DNA of 64,000 bases. It comes from Brachycybe producta (lineage: Eukaryota; Arthropoda; Diplopoda; Playtdesmida; Andrognathidae). The notes beneath the pieces were generated by a model that ran no database searches, had not been told where the DNA came from, and was given only the letters and a program-made list of their open reading frames with translations. Position 1 is the stretch's first letter; each line of letters opens with the position of its first letter. The DNA is taken from the NCBI GenBank assembly GCA_036925085.1, contig JAUPFP010000034.1, positions 1,689,501 through 1,753,500 of the forward strand, given 5' to 3'. The position numbers and the translations under genes were made by a program. Below, piece by piece: positions 20,211 to 31,600 of this stretch.

Positions 20211-21871
20211 TGGAGATTTGTATGAGGCGCCGTTAAAGGTTCATTTGTTGATCAAACATTGAAATATTGATGTTAAACATTATTATAGGCCCATATTTAA
20301 AATGAAAGGACGCTTCATTCGTAGCAACCTTGTCGAGCCGCTTCAGAAGCGCTCAAGAATTGAACGCATCTAATGTTGTCATAAACATGCTTGCATCATA
20401 CATTATTTAAATAATATTCTAATCTCCAACAAACTTCAAATTTTTGGCATTAAATTACTTCAGAAAAAAGTTTTTTTTTGACTATATGTAAATTTTTGTT
20501 TGGGTTTTGCTAGGAGATTTTTAATTTAAACGTTTAATAACATTTGAAACGAGTTAAAAATTTAATTAAGTGATTGCTCTTATTAGGAGCGTAAAAGTCA
20601 GTCAATAAAAAAAAACACCGAAAAAAGAAGTACCGATAATTTATGGCAAAAAAGTCCCAATAGAGAAAAATTTAAATAAAAATGTTAATTAAGTTGACAA
20701 TATTCTTCTTAATTAAACTAGTACAGTATTAGAAAGATGGCCTGAGGTACAAACGTGTCCAAAAAAGAAGTAACATCTTGTATTCAAGACAAAAATGTCT
20801 TCATTTCCTGTGTGCTACGAATGGGTTCCCCAAAAGTTATACCAATTCAGAGTGGGCATCGTTCGGGTTTTACGATTACCAGGTTCTAGAGAGTAAGAGG
20901 GGAAATTAAATACCTCTCGTGGACCAACAGGCACGGAGTTGGCAAAGGGAAACCTCCCCGTTATATTCCCAAACAAAACATATAATCACTCCTGGAGTCC
21001 ACAATCACTAGCTATGGATGGGATTGCATTCCGAATGTGATTGCCAACCCCTGAATTAAGGATCTAATACCCCCATTATTTGGTTCCCATACCTGAAAGG
21101 GGAGTATAGGTTACTACTGGTTAAGAACCCCTGACCTTAAAAATTCAAATTGAAACACACCCTGTATCATTAATTTAAATCCAATTTGCATTTGTACCTT
21201 TTATTGACTTTAATCTTAAAGAAAATACAGAAAACTTGGGATCAATATAGTTTTTTTTTTAATTTAAAATGTTCTTTGAAGTTTTTTTCTTTTTTCTGTA
21301 ATCAATTTGTAATCATAGAGTTTGCAGTGATTGCCTCTTTTCAGGGGAAAGGTTTTTTTCTTTCTTCTTCTTCTTTCTTGTTTTACGCAACATCAATTGA
21401 TTTTTTTTCTTCTTCTGTTCATTTATTGGCATATATGACTATGATTTTTACGTTAAGGTGTGGTAGAGAGCTGCAAGAGTGTTTTTAATGTCTTGACATT
21501 ATTTATAAAGTGCCTTTTTATTTCGTCTAATTATAAGTCGCGTTTGACATAACAACGAAAATTATGTTAAAACATAATTGGTGTGGATGAAATTTTTTTT
21601 ATTGATTAATATTGAAGTTTTTTTTTATTTTCTAACGTGATTTGAAAGCATTAAAGATTAGGGGTGGAGTTCCTAGATAGCTTATAACTATAATAAATTC
21701 AGCGTTTTTTTATAGTAAGTTTCATCCTTATAACGAGGATTTGGTGATGATTTTTTTTTAATTCTATTTTAAGATTGTTGTTTAGAAAGTAGAAAAAAAT
21801 AAGGCTTATTATGTGACTTTTTTTTTCTTCTTAATGTAATCATTTAAAGTCGAATCAAAGATAGTTTATTA
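20211..21871. other. Noncoding DNA with an unclassified moderately GC-rich block
   Basis: About 20860-21150 is less AT-rich and ends GGTTAAGAACCCCTGACC, reminiscent of a hAT terminus, but no partner end was found. CGCTCAAGAATTGAACGCAT (about 20350) resembles the GATGCGTTCAGTTCCTAAGC word at 28476 and its inverse at 58290. The rest is T-rich with no gene seen. Confidence 0.35.
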
Positions 21872-22481
21872 GGATGCATTTAGACTACTCGTGCTTGGAC
21901 TCGGACTCGGGCTTGTGCCCTTGTCGGCTTGTCAGGCTTGAGCTTGTGCTCTTGTCAACTGAGAGTTGAGAGTTTAGTTACTTGAGAGGCTTTGACTCGT
22001 GCAGATCCGATGTGCGACTGTTATGTTTAACCCCACTCTCTAGCCCTGAATTTGAAAATTAAAAAATTTTGATTAGGGTAATAAGTGAAGCTTCCTCCAG
22101 CTTGGTTCTGTTCCTAAACTATTAATAGTTTTTAATGGGAACCACTGCCCTTGTTTGAGTTCTTTCCCTCTTGGTTTTGGTTTTTAGACGAAGTTTTAAT
22201 TACCAGTGCAAGTTTTATTATCATACACTCATTGTTGGGAGAAACACCACGAGTACTGCGAGTCAACTAAACTATGCTTGTCCCCGTCCAATGAGTTGCA
22301 AGTCTTGACGAGCATTTATTTGATGTACCAAAATCAAGCGGAGCCAGACGAGCCCCTGGCTCGCGTTACTCGTGCTACTTGTATCGTTGGTCGCAAGTTT
22401 GTCCACATTACTTGGGCTTGTTGACGAGCAGCCTCACCGAGCCCTAGTAAGAGTACTAGCACGAGTAGTCTAAACGCACCC
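21872..22481. mobile_element. Harbinger-like MITE with GG(G)TGCGTTTAGACTACTCG ends, copy 1
   Basis: The ends GGATGCATTTAGACTACTCG and CGAGTAGTCTAAACGCACCC are inverted. Flanks are TTA on both sides (21869-21871 and 22482-22484), the PIF/Harbinger target. GC-richer inner arms are built from CTCGGACTCGGGCTTG-type words. Confidence 0.85.
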
Positions 22482-22484
22482 TTA

Positions 22485-22738
22485 AAGCAACTGCACTTAC
22501 AGTATGCTTTTTTTTAATGAAAAAAGCTGGTTAGAGGTTTTGATGTCTGGTTACTATCTGTTGTCAACCAGATAAAGAGTTCTAACCTCTAATCAGTGTT
22601 TTCGATTAAAAAACCATAATTTTTGGTTGATCTAAACTGGATTTTTACTTCACAATATTGGCTCTTGTGACATATTAACTCAGGATTTGCATCAAGGCAT
22701 ATGTGATATGTGTTAGTTTGTCTGGTTTGTGATATTTA
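22485..22738. other. Short noncoding spacer between two Harbinger-like copies
   Basis: AT-rich. It contains a small inverted pair AGAGGTTTTGATGTCTGGTT / GGTTGTTGAC-type words around 22530-22600. No gene seen. Confidence 0.4.
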
Positions 22739-23158
22739 GGTGCGTTTAGACTACTCGTGCTCGTACTTGGGCTCGGTGAGGCAGTTCGTCGACAAGCCAG
22801 AGTAATGTGGACGGACTTGAGAGCAGCGATACAAGTAGCACAAGTAATGCAAGCTATGGGTAGGTACATCAAAGAGGTGCTCGTCAAGACTTTGCAAGTC
22901 GCTGGATAGGGACAAGCAACAGTATCGATGACTCGTTGGTACTCGTGGCGTTTTCTCCCAACAATGAGTGCATGATAATAAAACTTGAACTGGTAGTTAA
23001 AACCACTTTGTCGCTCATCGGATCCACCCGAGTCAAAGCCGCTCGAGTAACTGAACTATGGAACTCTCAGTTGACAAGAGCCCGAGCCCGACAAGTCAAC
23101 AAGGGCCCGAGGCCAGCCAGAGCCCGAGTTTAGCAGTACGAGTAGTCTAAACGCACCC
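22739..23158. mobile_element. Harbinger-like MITE with GGTGCGTTTAGACTACTCG ends, copy 2
   Basis: The ends GGTGCGTTTAGACTACTCGT and ACGAGTAGTCTAAACGCACC are flanked by TTA (22736-22738) and TCA, a one-base decay. The 420-bp copy is shorter than its neighbour 254 bp away but has the same ends and inner CTCGGGC/GAGCCCGAG words. Confidence 0.85.
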
Positions 23159-23161
23159 TCA

Positions 23162-23960
23162 GAGTTTCATAGCATTTGGTGTATGTGTGTTTGTGCAACT
23201 TTAAAAATGAAAAAAAAGAGGATTAACCGAATCTAGCAGTCGTAGGTCACCAGCATAATATTAGATAAGCTCAGCAGACAGAGTTAATCAGTACCTGCGG
23301 AGGAACTACAACAAAAAAAGGAAAACGAAAACATTAAGATCCATCCTTATTTATCTTATCTGAGAGAGAGAAAAAAATAACCATAAAATACAGTTGAGAG
23401 CAGCACTCGTTTAGGAAGTTATCCAGGGCAATTTGAAACTTAAGACCACGATTTCATATGATTTTAATTTGTTTCTAAATTTAATTTAATTTTATTTTGT
23501 TTAAATCTTTTTGTGATTAAAAATTGAATCTGTAAGCCCTATACTTGTTTGTGTTATTCCAATCATGCATTCATAATGGCTTTCAATAAGCCGTAACCTT
23601 TGATGCCTGTGTGCAAAACAAGTTGGCTTAGTCTCCCATTTTTTAGGCTGCGTATTTGCTTTCCTGTGGCTTTAAAGCTGCTGTTTGATTTTGCTTTACA
23701 ATTTCTTGCAACAAAGTCATGACTGCATATTGGCGTCAAAAAGGGATACATAAAAATGCTTTTACATGATGGAATTAATTTACTCTTCTAGTTTCTAAAA
23801 CGTTCAAGTTTTAAAGATATATCTTTTTATTATTATTATTGGTCATTTGTTCCTAGGATGGTAAGACGATGGAGCTGTCTTCCAGAGGATTTGATGCATT
23901 ATGGGGCTCTTAATTTTCTGACAGTGCATTCATTATTTCAGCTGCACCAGAACACATTGC
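23162..23960. other. Noncoding DNA
   Basis: Nothing gene-like is recognised. ACTCTTCTAGTTTCTAAAAC at about 23781 is an isolated fragment of the CTTCTAG repeat family. Confidence 0.4.
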
Positions 23961-24410
23961 AATTGTCATTCGGTTTACAATTTGAATTTGAATAATTACT
24001 CTGCAAGCAGCCCAAAAGTTCTATAGCAGAGGGACATTGTTGTCCATAAGCAATGCATTTTCAAAAAAAACCAAGTATGCTCGTAAACCATGGAATACCC
24101 ATTTCCCCATGCTTACATACAACCCAATTGAAATGCAGCATAGATTATGCCTTGTTTGAACTCCACTCTAATGACCCCACAAGATGTAATTGTCCCCATG
24201 CACAAAATCATCTGAAAGCAAATTCCATTGTCGAACTGCCCTTGGAACAAATTACTAATAATACGAGTCTGTCCGTTCTAAGCTTCTTAGAGTGGTCTCA
24301 GCCCTACCAAATATATCTTTGGGTTTTGACAATGCATTTCGTATTCTGTAATTGGACTTTGGTCCCTCTGCAAACAGGCCTTCTTGACTGTTTGCTGAGT
24401 CATTTTTAAA
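23960..24410 (-). pseudogene. LINE reverse-transcriptase ORF, degenerate C-terminal end
   Basis: The minus strand encodes, with stops, RTDSYY..FVPRAVRQWNLL followed by DDFVHGD, the conserved tail of non-LTR retrotransposon ORF2 (FFPRxxxxWNxLPxxVV in CR1/L2/Jockey-type elements). The copy at 59720-60300 on the plus strand has the equivalent RTDSYFWSFLSRVNQQWNLL. Downstream noncoding DNA also matches, including GGCATAAT and TGGGCTGCTT(C/G)CAGAG. Only a 3' end is present, as usual for 5'-truncated LINE insertions. Confidence 0.65.
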
Positions 24411-25019
24411 ATTCAAATACTGGATTGGTTTGATGTTCAGACAGCATATGGTATTGAATAGAGTATTCAATACCGTATTAAAATCCTATTTTAGTTACAT
24501 GATGAAGTAAATAAAAATATATTTATGTTGTGTTTTTACGTATGATTGAAGATGTTTGGGATAGGCCTAATACAGTGCGTTTCATATATATAGACGCACC
24601 CCAAAAATTGGTTATAACTCGAGTTATAGTCAATGGATTCACCTGAAATTTTCAGCATAAAGAGATCATCTTATATTCTAAACTTTCTGCTAGGCAGAAA
24701 TTTTTTTCTTTAAAAGGTAAAAATTAAAAAAATTAAAAACTGGAAAATGACCGTTTCATAATTATAGACGCACTAATGAACTTTTCACTTTTATTAATTA
24801 TTGTGACAAAATAACATGCTGAATCATTAAAAATAGTAAGGTATACAACTGTTATGATGTTTCAAAACTTAAAACATTCTTTTTTACAGAATTAAACAAT
24901 ATTTATAAGCAAATTTGCAGAAATTCTACCCCGAAACAGCTAAAATGAGACTTTTCAACTCTGCTATTGTAGTATAATCATAGCAATCTGTAAATCATTA
25001 TTGTATGATGTTGTCCCGA

Positions 25020-25275
25020 AAGTTCTCTGTAAGATTTAAGTCCGGGGACACCCTGGCCATTCGAGAGTGGTGATATTCTGGTTTCGTAACCATTGATTCC
25101 TTAGATTACTGGAGCGAACTGGTGCATTTTCTTGCTCGAATGCTAAGCTAACGCTAGGAAATCGACTTCGGCAGGTCAGTAAACACTATCATAATATTGT
25201 CTGATAATAAACATTATTTTTTGGTTGGTTCAAATGCGCTAAATACTTCGCATATTGTTAGGCCACCACCACCGA
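25020..25275 (-). pseudogene. Tc1/mariner transposase C-terminal remnant (left arm, inverted)
   Basis: The minus strand carries a diverged second copy of the same segment: a GGGGLTICEVFSAFE-like stretch near 25260 and, near 25060, LEWP followed by a one-base-shifted PDLN. It is more decayed than the right-arm copy and differs from it at many positions. Confidence 0.7.
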
Positions 25276-25379
25276 CATATCTGAGTGCGTGAAAAAATTC
25301 AATCTCGATGATTCTGACGGTTTTTTTTTCTTTCTTCATATTGGAAGGATGTTACGAGAAAAGCACAATATTTTCCTAA

Positions 25380-25720
25380 ACAAAATTTCGGCAGTGGGGG
25401 AGCCTAATATTATGGGGAACATTTAGTGCCTTTCAAACGAGCAGCTTAGTTTTTGAAACGCGAGCTTAGCATTTATTTCAACCCAAATAAATATCAGTGA
25501 TTATCAGACAATGTTACGAGGGTATGTACTGCCATATTACATCGCTTCTATAGCATTTGCTTAGTATTCCAGCAAGAAAATGGCCCAGTTTCCTCCAATA
25601 ACCTAACGAAGGAATGGTTACGGAACCAAAATATCACCACTCTCGAATGGCCGGCGTGTCTCCCGGACTTAAATCCTGGTGAAAACGTTTGGGACATCAT
25701 TGTACATGATGATTAAGCAG
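25380..25720 (+). pseudogene. Tc1/mariner transposase C-terminal remnant (right arm)
   Basis: With stops and a frameshift the plus strand reads a GGG..WG-like stretch, then QQENGPVSSNNLTKEWL, then EWPACLPDLNPGENVWDI. These match the second-aspartate region (QQDNAPxH) and the WPxxSPDLNPIENxW signature of Tc1 DDE transposases. The catalytic QQD position reads QQE. The N-terminal DNA-binding half is absent. Confidence 0.8.
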
Positions 25721-26137
25721 ATTGCCATCATGATAATACAATATCAAAACTGAAAATTGCCATTTTAGCTCCTTTTCAGTAGAATTTCGGTAAATTTGCT
25801 TATAAATATTGTTTAATTCTGTAAAAAAGAATGTTTTAAGTTTTGAAACATCATAACAGTTGTATACCTTACTATTTTTAATGATTCAGCATGTTATTTT
25901 ATCACAATAATTAATAAAAGTGAAAAGTTCATTAGTGCGTCTATAATTATGAAACGGTCATTTTCCAGTTTTTAATTTTTTTAATTTTTACCTTTTAAAG
26001 AAAAAAATTTCTGCCTAGCAGAAAGTTTAGAATATAAGATGATCTCTTTATGCTGAAAATTTCAGGTGAATCCATTGACTATAACTCGAGTAATAACCAA
26101 TTTTTGGGGTGCGTCTATATATATGAAACGCACTGTA

Positions 26138-26580
26138 TTAAAAACATAAATAATATTTTGTCATCATCTGCTGGATGACGAGTTTGATTCCATCTATTGT
26201 CTATTTTTTCTTCTTTCTCAAGGGGTTTTAATACCGTAGTATTTTTGTGTCTAATGAAATGGATTTTACTGCTTTCAACAGCTGAGAAAATTTACGGATA
26301 GCTTTTTCTTTGAAAACGTTCAATGTTAATGTCGGTTTATGTGCACATAAAAATAAAGGGAAGAAATAGAGAGAAAAAACCTTTTAAGACACTTGAAATA
26401 TACACTACTAAAAGTGAAGTCTATAAAGGAAGAAAAAAAGAAAGTCTTTAAAAAGTGTGTGTTATTTCAAGTCTTAGGTAGTTTTTTTTTTCCCTCGGTT
26501 ACTGAAAGTCGTCTTCTCTTAAATTCTCACTTTTCAGTAAAAAAAAAAAAAATTCATCAGTAGAACTCAATTTTCCTACA
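26138..26580. other. Noncoding AT-rich DNA
   Basis: No gene or defined repeat recognised between the foldback element and the CTTCTAG repeat cluster. Confidence 0.4.
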
Positions 26581-27480
26581 TTTTAGAAAGAATATTGGTG
26601 AGAAAAACTTTTTAAATGTTTTAGAAAGTAAGAATTATTTAAGTAAGATTTTAAACTTAAAAATTTTTTTATAGTAGTTTGAAAATGACCACATTTTTAG
26701 GAAACAGACTAATAATAGGTTACTGAGTCATCCTACACTTCGGAACTTTTTTTTATATCGGTGATTAGGTGGGATTACATTAAATTAAGCTTGTTGCAAG
26801 GGGTCTAGGGGGGACACAGGCCACCGGAATGTACATAAGTGTAGGTTACTGAGTGACCCACAGTTCTCCAAATAGTTATCTGGTGACCTACAATTAGTCT
26901 GTCACCATTTTTAGTTTTTGCAGATTAGCAAACGATTTTTTTTTTTCAATTTTTTTGGTCCAACTTGTAGAAAAAAACTGTAAATTGAAACATTTAACAT
27001 TGCCAATATTTAACATTAACATATATATTTTTTAAGATACTGTCATTAAAATGTTTTTTTTCTAACTCTGATTATTCTGTATTTTATGAGAAAAATTAAG
27101 AGAAACTGGTAAGTGTTTTTGAATCTAAAAGGGTAAGCTCAATTAATCCCGTAATTTCTAGTTTCATTTTGGTGTCTTTTAAAATAAACTTGTTGATGAC
27201 AAAAAATTTAAAAATATATTGTCTGCTTCAAGTAGTCATTTTCAAACGCAGACAAAAGTTTATTTCGCAAGATATCAACATGAAAATACTATAAAGTAAT
27301 TGAGCTACCCTTCTAGTTTATAAAACATATTCAAGTTTCTCTTCATTTTTCATCTGAAAGACAGAAGTTAAACGTCCAAGTGATCGACTACAGCCAGCAC
27401 TATGTTAAGTGATTCATTTACTCTTCTAGTCTCGAATACTTTTAATTTTTTTTATTAATATTTCTTTTGAAATACAGAAT
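26580..27480. repeat. Dispersed CTTCTAG repeat family, cluster of copies
   Basis: The family consists of an array-prone module: a GAGCTACCCTTCTAGTTTNT AAAACA-type word, a TTCAAGTTTCTCTTCATTTT-type word, an (A)GACAGAATAATNAG word, and a TTTGAAAATGACN word next to ATCAACATGAAAA. Copies occur in both orientations here, at 31.6-32.6, 40.6-40.95, 42.8-43.5 and 47.9-48.3 kb. No TIRs or ORF were found, so class is unknown. The element at 26701-26905 is inserted in this copy. Confidence 0.6.
26701..26905. mobile_element. Small palindromic element with 9-bp target duplication, TAGGTTACTGAGT arms
   Basis: The left arm begins GAAACAGACTAATAATAGGT and the inverted right arm GTGACAGACTAATTGTAGGT. The exact 9-mer CATTTTTAG flanks it (26692-26700 and 26906-26914). 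Internal words GGTTACTGAGTCATCCTACA and TGTAGGTTACTGAGTGACCC recur. It is the compact counterpart of the larger inverted-minisatellite elements at 13.3 and 52.1 kb. Confidence 0.7.
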
Positions 27481-28820
27481 AATTAGTGTATGATTCAATT
27501 TCTTTTCTCCATCATTTGCAATATTATCAGCTGCTTGTAAATCAGTCAGGCATAAATTCTAGAAAAGAAACTTGGCACTTGAACTTCAACTTTTGAATTC
27601 TTTCAGCACACAAATAAAACTTTGTAAACTTTTAAGTGACAAGTCAATTTTTTGAAAGTGTGTGAACCTAAGAACATGTGTCTTTAAATGCATTTAATAT
27701 TTTGAGATTGGAAGATGCTTAATTAATATCTTGGCATTAACTCCAATGTTCAAAAGGCTAATTGAATTCTGAAATATTGATTAACCCTTCTAACCTTCTT
27801 TATTTACCCTCCAACTTTTTACTTATTTTTTTTAACCTATTTGAAAGAGAAGAACACAATTCATTAAAAATACATCAATCGTTTAACTTTAATAACTAGC
27901 GACAATTTTAATCTCATTTGTTTTTGTGGTTGTCAAAAAAACGGTTTCAAACTAGTTTGAAAAATATCATTATTGAAAGTTGTAGCTATTTTTTTTATTC
28001 TTTGTTGTATTTTATGAAAGTTTTAGCTGTTTTTTTATATATATATTCGGATCATTGCATTTGAATGAAAAAAAAGACAAAAGAGTCTTAAAGTCCTATT
28101 AGTGTAAAATGAATATGGACTTGTAATTAATTATTATTGAGTTATATTCACTTCAAATTAATTTTTATTTCATTTTAAGTATCTCCGTGGTTACAACAAC
28201 TTTTTTTTATGAAGCCAGTGTTTTTGAGATGGAAATTTTTATTGCAACTAACATATGTTGTTAGTTTACCGCTTAATTGCTTCTTAATTCAAAACAAAGG
28301 TCTTCTGGGGAAAATAATTAATAGAAAAAATTTTACATAGCAATTCAAATGTAATGTAATTAATTTTTTACATAATAAAAGTAGAAACAATGCAAAAAAA
28401 AAAAAGAAAATCCAATATATTAATACATTATAGTGAATTGATACTGAAAATAGTGACACCATGGTGCGGGACAAAACGATGCGTTCAGTTCCTAAGCACA
28501 TCGAGAAGCTTACTAAAGTATGAAGCGCCATGCATGTCAAGATTGCATTAATTTATTAAAAATTGAATTAATCCAAGGTTTTTAACATGGAGAAACAACG
28601 ACTGAATATGCGACTGCAACAGAAATATATCTAATTTGAATAATTTCGTTATATTCAGTTTGCAAGAAAGTAGGTAGAAAAAATGTGAAAAATCATTAAG
28701 TTTGCATTAAATGAACAAAAATGCATAACGAGAGTTGTAATTTCTTTTGCATACACTACGAGCGTTTGATCCCAGATTAAAATTGCAATATGTATAATTT
28801 AGTAGTCTGGTTAATCTGAA
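27481..28820. other. Noncoding AT-rich DNA
   Basis: It contains a partial TAAGGCC-family word (AAACTTGGCACTTGAACTTC at about 27568) and GATGCGTTCAGTTCCTAAGC at 28476, shared in inverse with 58290. No gene seen. Confidence 0.4.
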
Positions 28821-28826
28821 ATTAAA

Positions 28827-28965
28827 ATGCATAAATGCAAAAATTGCATAAATTGCAAAAATTGCATAAATTGCAAAAATTGCATAAATTGCAAAAATTG
28901 CATAAATTTCAAAAATTGTATAAATTGCAAAAATTGCATAAATTTCAAAAATTGTATAAATTGCT
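28827..28965. repeat. 16-bp minisatellite, about eight copies
   Basis: The unit is AAATTGCATAAATTGC with variants AAATTTCA and AAATTGTA. It generates repetitive KNCINC open frames that are not genes. Confidence 0.9.
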
Positions 28966-29880
28966 TTCGAGATTTGTATAAAGTTATATACTTTCACTTA
29001 CTCTATTAAAACACTTTTTGATCTGAATACAGAGGGTTTCGTAAACCAAATTTTTATGTTGACTTAGGTTGCTGTAATTCAGGCGCTAAGAGCAATTTGA
29101 GTTGCGTCATCAAAAACGCTCATAAGACATGAACAATCTATGACTATAACTTTCCATAAAGGTATGAGTGCTTTTTTTTATTCGGTTTTTGCCTGCATGT
29201 GAAAGATGAGGCCGAATAGGTTCATCGATCGACAGAGACAACAAAAGGTCGTCCAGGATCATGACATAAATTTCATTTATTGCATTATCTTTGGAAATTT
29301 GTATGAACTTCCATAAATTCACTTATTTCTTTAAAATCTTCTTTTTGGTCAGAAAAAAAAATTCAATTCTACAAAGGTTTTTTTTTATAATGTCTCCTCC
29401 TCATCCTATTGTTTATTCTCTTTTTTATGAAGTAAAAAAATGTAGCTAGGAAACTTTTTTTCTGATTTTTTTTTTCATTGCTATTTTCGATGCAAACTTT
29501 CATGACGAAAATTTCGCTTATTTTATACATGAAAGGCGCCTCATACATAGCAAGTTGCACATTCATTAGAGATGCTTTTCAAAGCCAAAGGGTTAAGTAA
29601 GCATTGCTACCATAAATAAACAAAATCACGATTTGTCATGATGGCCCATGGGGTTGGATTTATTTGTCAATATCTTTAATATTTGGTTATTTGAAACTTA
29701 TCATCTGCAAAAGTTTGTTTCAGCATATTTTCCTTAGGTCTTTGGGGGGAGGGGGGGAGGGGGAGGGGGAGGTCTGCTCAAAGAACTTCCTGTGTTTTTT
29801 TATTAGATTTAACTGTCAAAAGGAATTGATTTTTTTTCTCAAAAAGCTAGAAAGAAACATCAAACAAAAAATATAATTAT
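28966..29880. other. Noncoding AT-rich DNA
   Basis: Nothing recognised except a G-rich tract GGGGGGAGGGGGGGAGGGGG near 29744-29771. Confidence 0.4.
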
Positions 29881-30780
29881 TAAAAGTAAACTTTATGGAA
29901 TATTTTATTAAAATGTTAAAAATCGTTTTTGACACAAAATTGGAATAAAAACTTATCTATTCTGTCATATAAAAAAAAGTCTATGAATTATTTATTTTTA
30001 ATGATATCAACATGCAAAAAAAGCCTTAAAATTATTTTTAAGATTTCAACAAAAATATCTGGATTATTTTTACTCAAGATTCTACTTTCAACTACACTTT
30101 CAATATCTTTTTAAAGTTATAAATAAAAAGGTTCTCTTTAAAAATGCCATAAAATGTTTATGTTTGTAAGCCCTTAGCCCCCCTTCCTTTTAACTCTTCT
30201 ACTTTTTATTTCGCTTTCAGTTTCTTCTTAAAATTTTAAAATATTTTCAAAAAAAGACTGTTAAAAGTTTTTTTTAAAGATTTCAACAAACAAAAATTCT
30301 TAGCGTATTTTTACTCTTCTACTTTCTAGATCACATTTTCAATTTTTTCTTAAAATTATTAATAAAACGTTTTCTTTAAAAAAATGCAATAAAAAGTATG
30401 TTTTTTAAAGATATGAACATGTCGAAAACAAAAATTCTCTTTGCATCTCATTCTTTACTCTTCTACTATTTATTTCGCTTTCAATTTTTTTTATTAAAAT
30501 TTTTTAAAGAAAACGCTTTCAAAAGGCGATAGAATTATTTTTAAATATTTCAACAAACCAAAATTCTTGGCGTATTTTTACTCTTCTACTTTCTATAATA
30601 GTTTCTACCACACATTCAATTTATTCTTAAAATCATGAAGAAAAAAGGCCTGTCTTCAAAAGGCCATTTTTAAAGATATGAATTTTTCTAAGACTCGAAA
30701 CCCTTAGCCTTACCTCTTTACTCTTCTACTTTTTTATTTAACGTTAAATTTCTTCTTAAAATTCTAAAAAAAGGCCTAGA
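29880..30780. repeat. Degenerate tandem repeat, unit about 125-145 bp, roughly six to seven units
   Basis: The landmark (T)TACTCTTCTACTTTNTATTT recurs at about 30190, 30310, 30457, 30577 and 30717. Each is followed by a TTTCAATTTNTTCTTAAAAT word and an AAAGATTTCAACA word. Earlier, more diverged units start near 29930. The landmark resembles the 26-bp minisatellite unit at 7020-7462. Confidence 0.75.
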
Positions 30781-31600
30781 TAAAGAAGGTTCCATAAAAG
30801 TGGCCCATTCTATTAAAGAAGTTACCCATCCTTGTAGTTTATTGCATGAAAACCATTTTATTGCTTTAATGAGGAATTGTGTCTCTGAGGAATAGTTTTA
30901 TTTTGACTATATTTTGCTACAATTCCTCTTGAGAATTGATGAAAAGGGAGTTGGAAAAAGAAAAATGATTGCTTTCTTTTTTTAAAAAAACCATAATAAG
31001 AAAAAGACCCACAACCTGAATGAATCAGTAAAAGAAGAAGTATATAAAATATAATGATGATGATGACGACAATGTTAAAAGAGAGCATTTATATATTTAT
31101 TTCTTGAAAGGCCTTTTTAAAAAAAAAAAAAAGAATGTGATTTATGATGAATTCTTATTCTGGAATAGGTTCAACTCTATGATTTATTATTTAGTATATT
31201 AGGGCCTAGAAGAGTCCTTGTTATATTATTAATATTAATAACAAAGCTGGTGGTTTTTTTTCTTTCTTCTTCCTACTGTTTCTTCAAAGTGGTTCACCTG
31301 CTGAAATTTAATCGACTTTGATTTATTATTGTGTGTGTGTGTGTGGCTTAGCACAAAACACAAAACCCTTTGTTAAACAGCTTAAAACTGTTAATATCTA
31401 TCAAACAAACTATTGTTGATACTTTTTTCTTCTACTTAGTAAACCACTTATATCAAGTGGTGCAAATAAAACGCATCCTTTTCATGACTTTTTTTATAAG
31501 TAGTAGTTGCAAAATATGCAAATGAACGGGAACAATAGAATAGAAATATTGTTATTTATACGTTTAAGAAGCAATATTATAAAGAAATTTGAAGTGTTTT
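30781..31600. other. Noncoding AT-rich DNA
   Basis: A short (GT)n lies near 31330-31345. No gene seen. Confidence 0.4.

Larger units (their letters stand above)
24573..26135. mobile_element. Foldback Tc1-like element: two inverted copies of a transposon 3' half
   Basis: The ends CAGTGCGTTTCATATATATA and its inverse are flanked by TA (24571-24572 and 26136-26137). The arms are about 24573-25270 and 25440-26135. The outer 330 bp of each arm are nearly identical; the inner parts are visibly more diverged. A second TIR-like word, CCGTTTCATAATTATAGACG, sits about 175 bp inside each end (about 24750 and inverted near 25930), the IR/DR layout of some Tc1-like elements. Both arms encode, in opposite directions, decayed C-terminal transposase. 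Confidence 0.85.

Noticed and set aside
28827-29009. Cysteine-rich KNCINC repeat protein
   Set aside because: It is a translation of the AAATTGCATAAATTGC minisatellite; the opposite strand gives an equally long frame.
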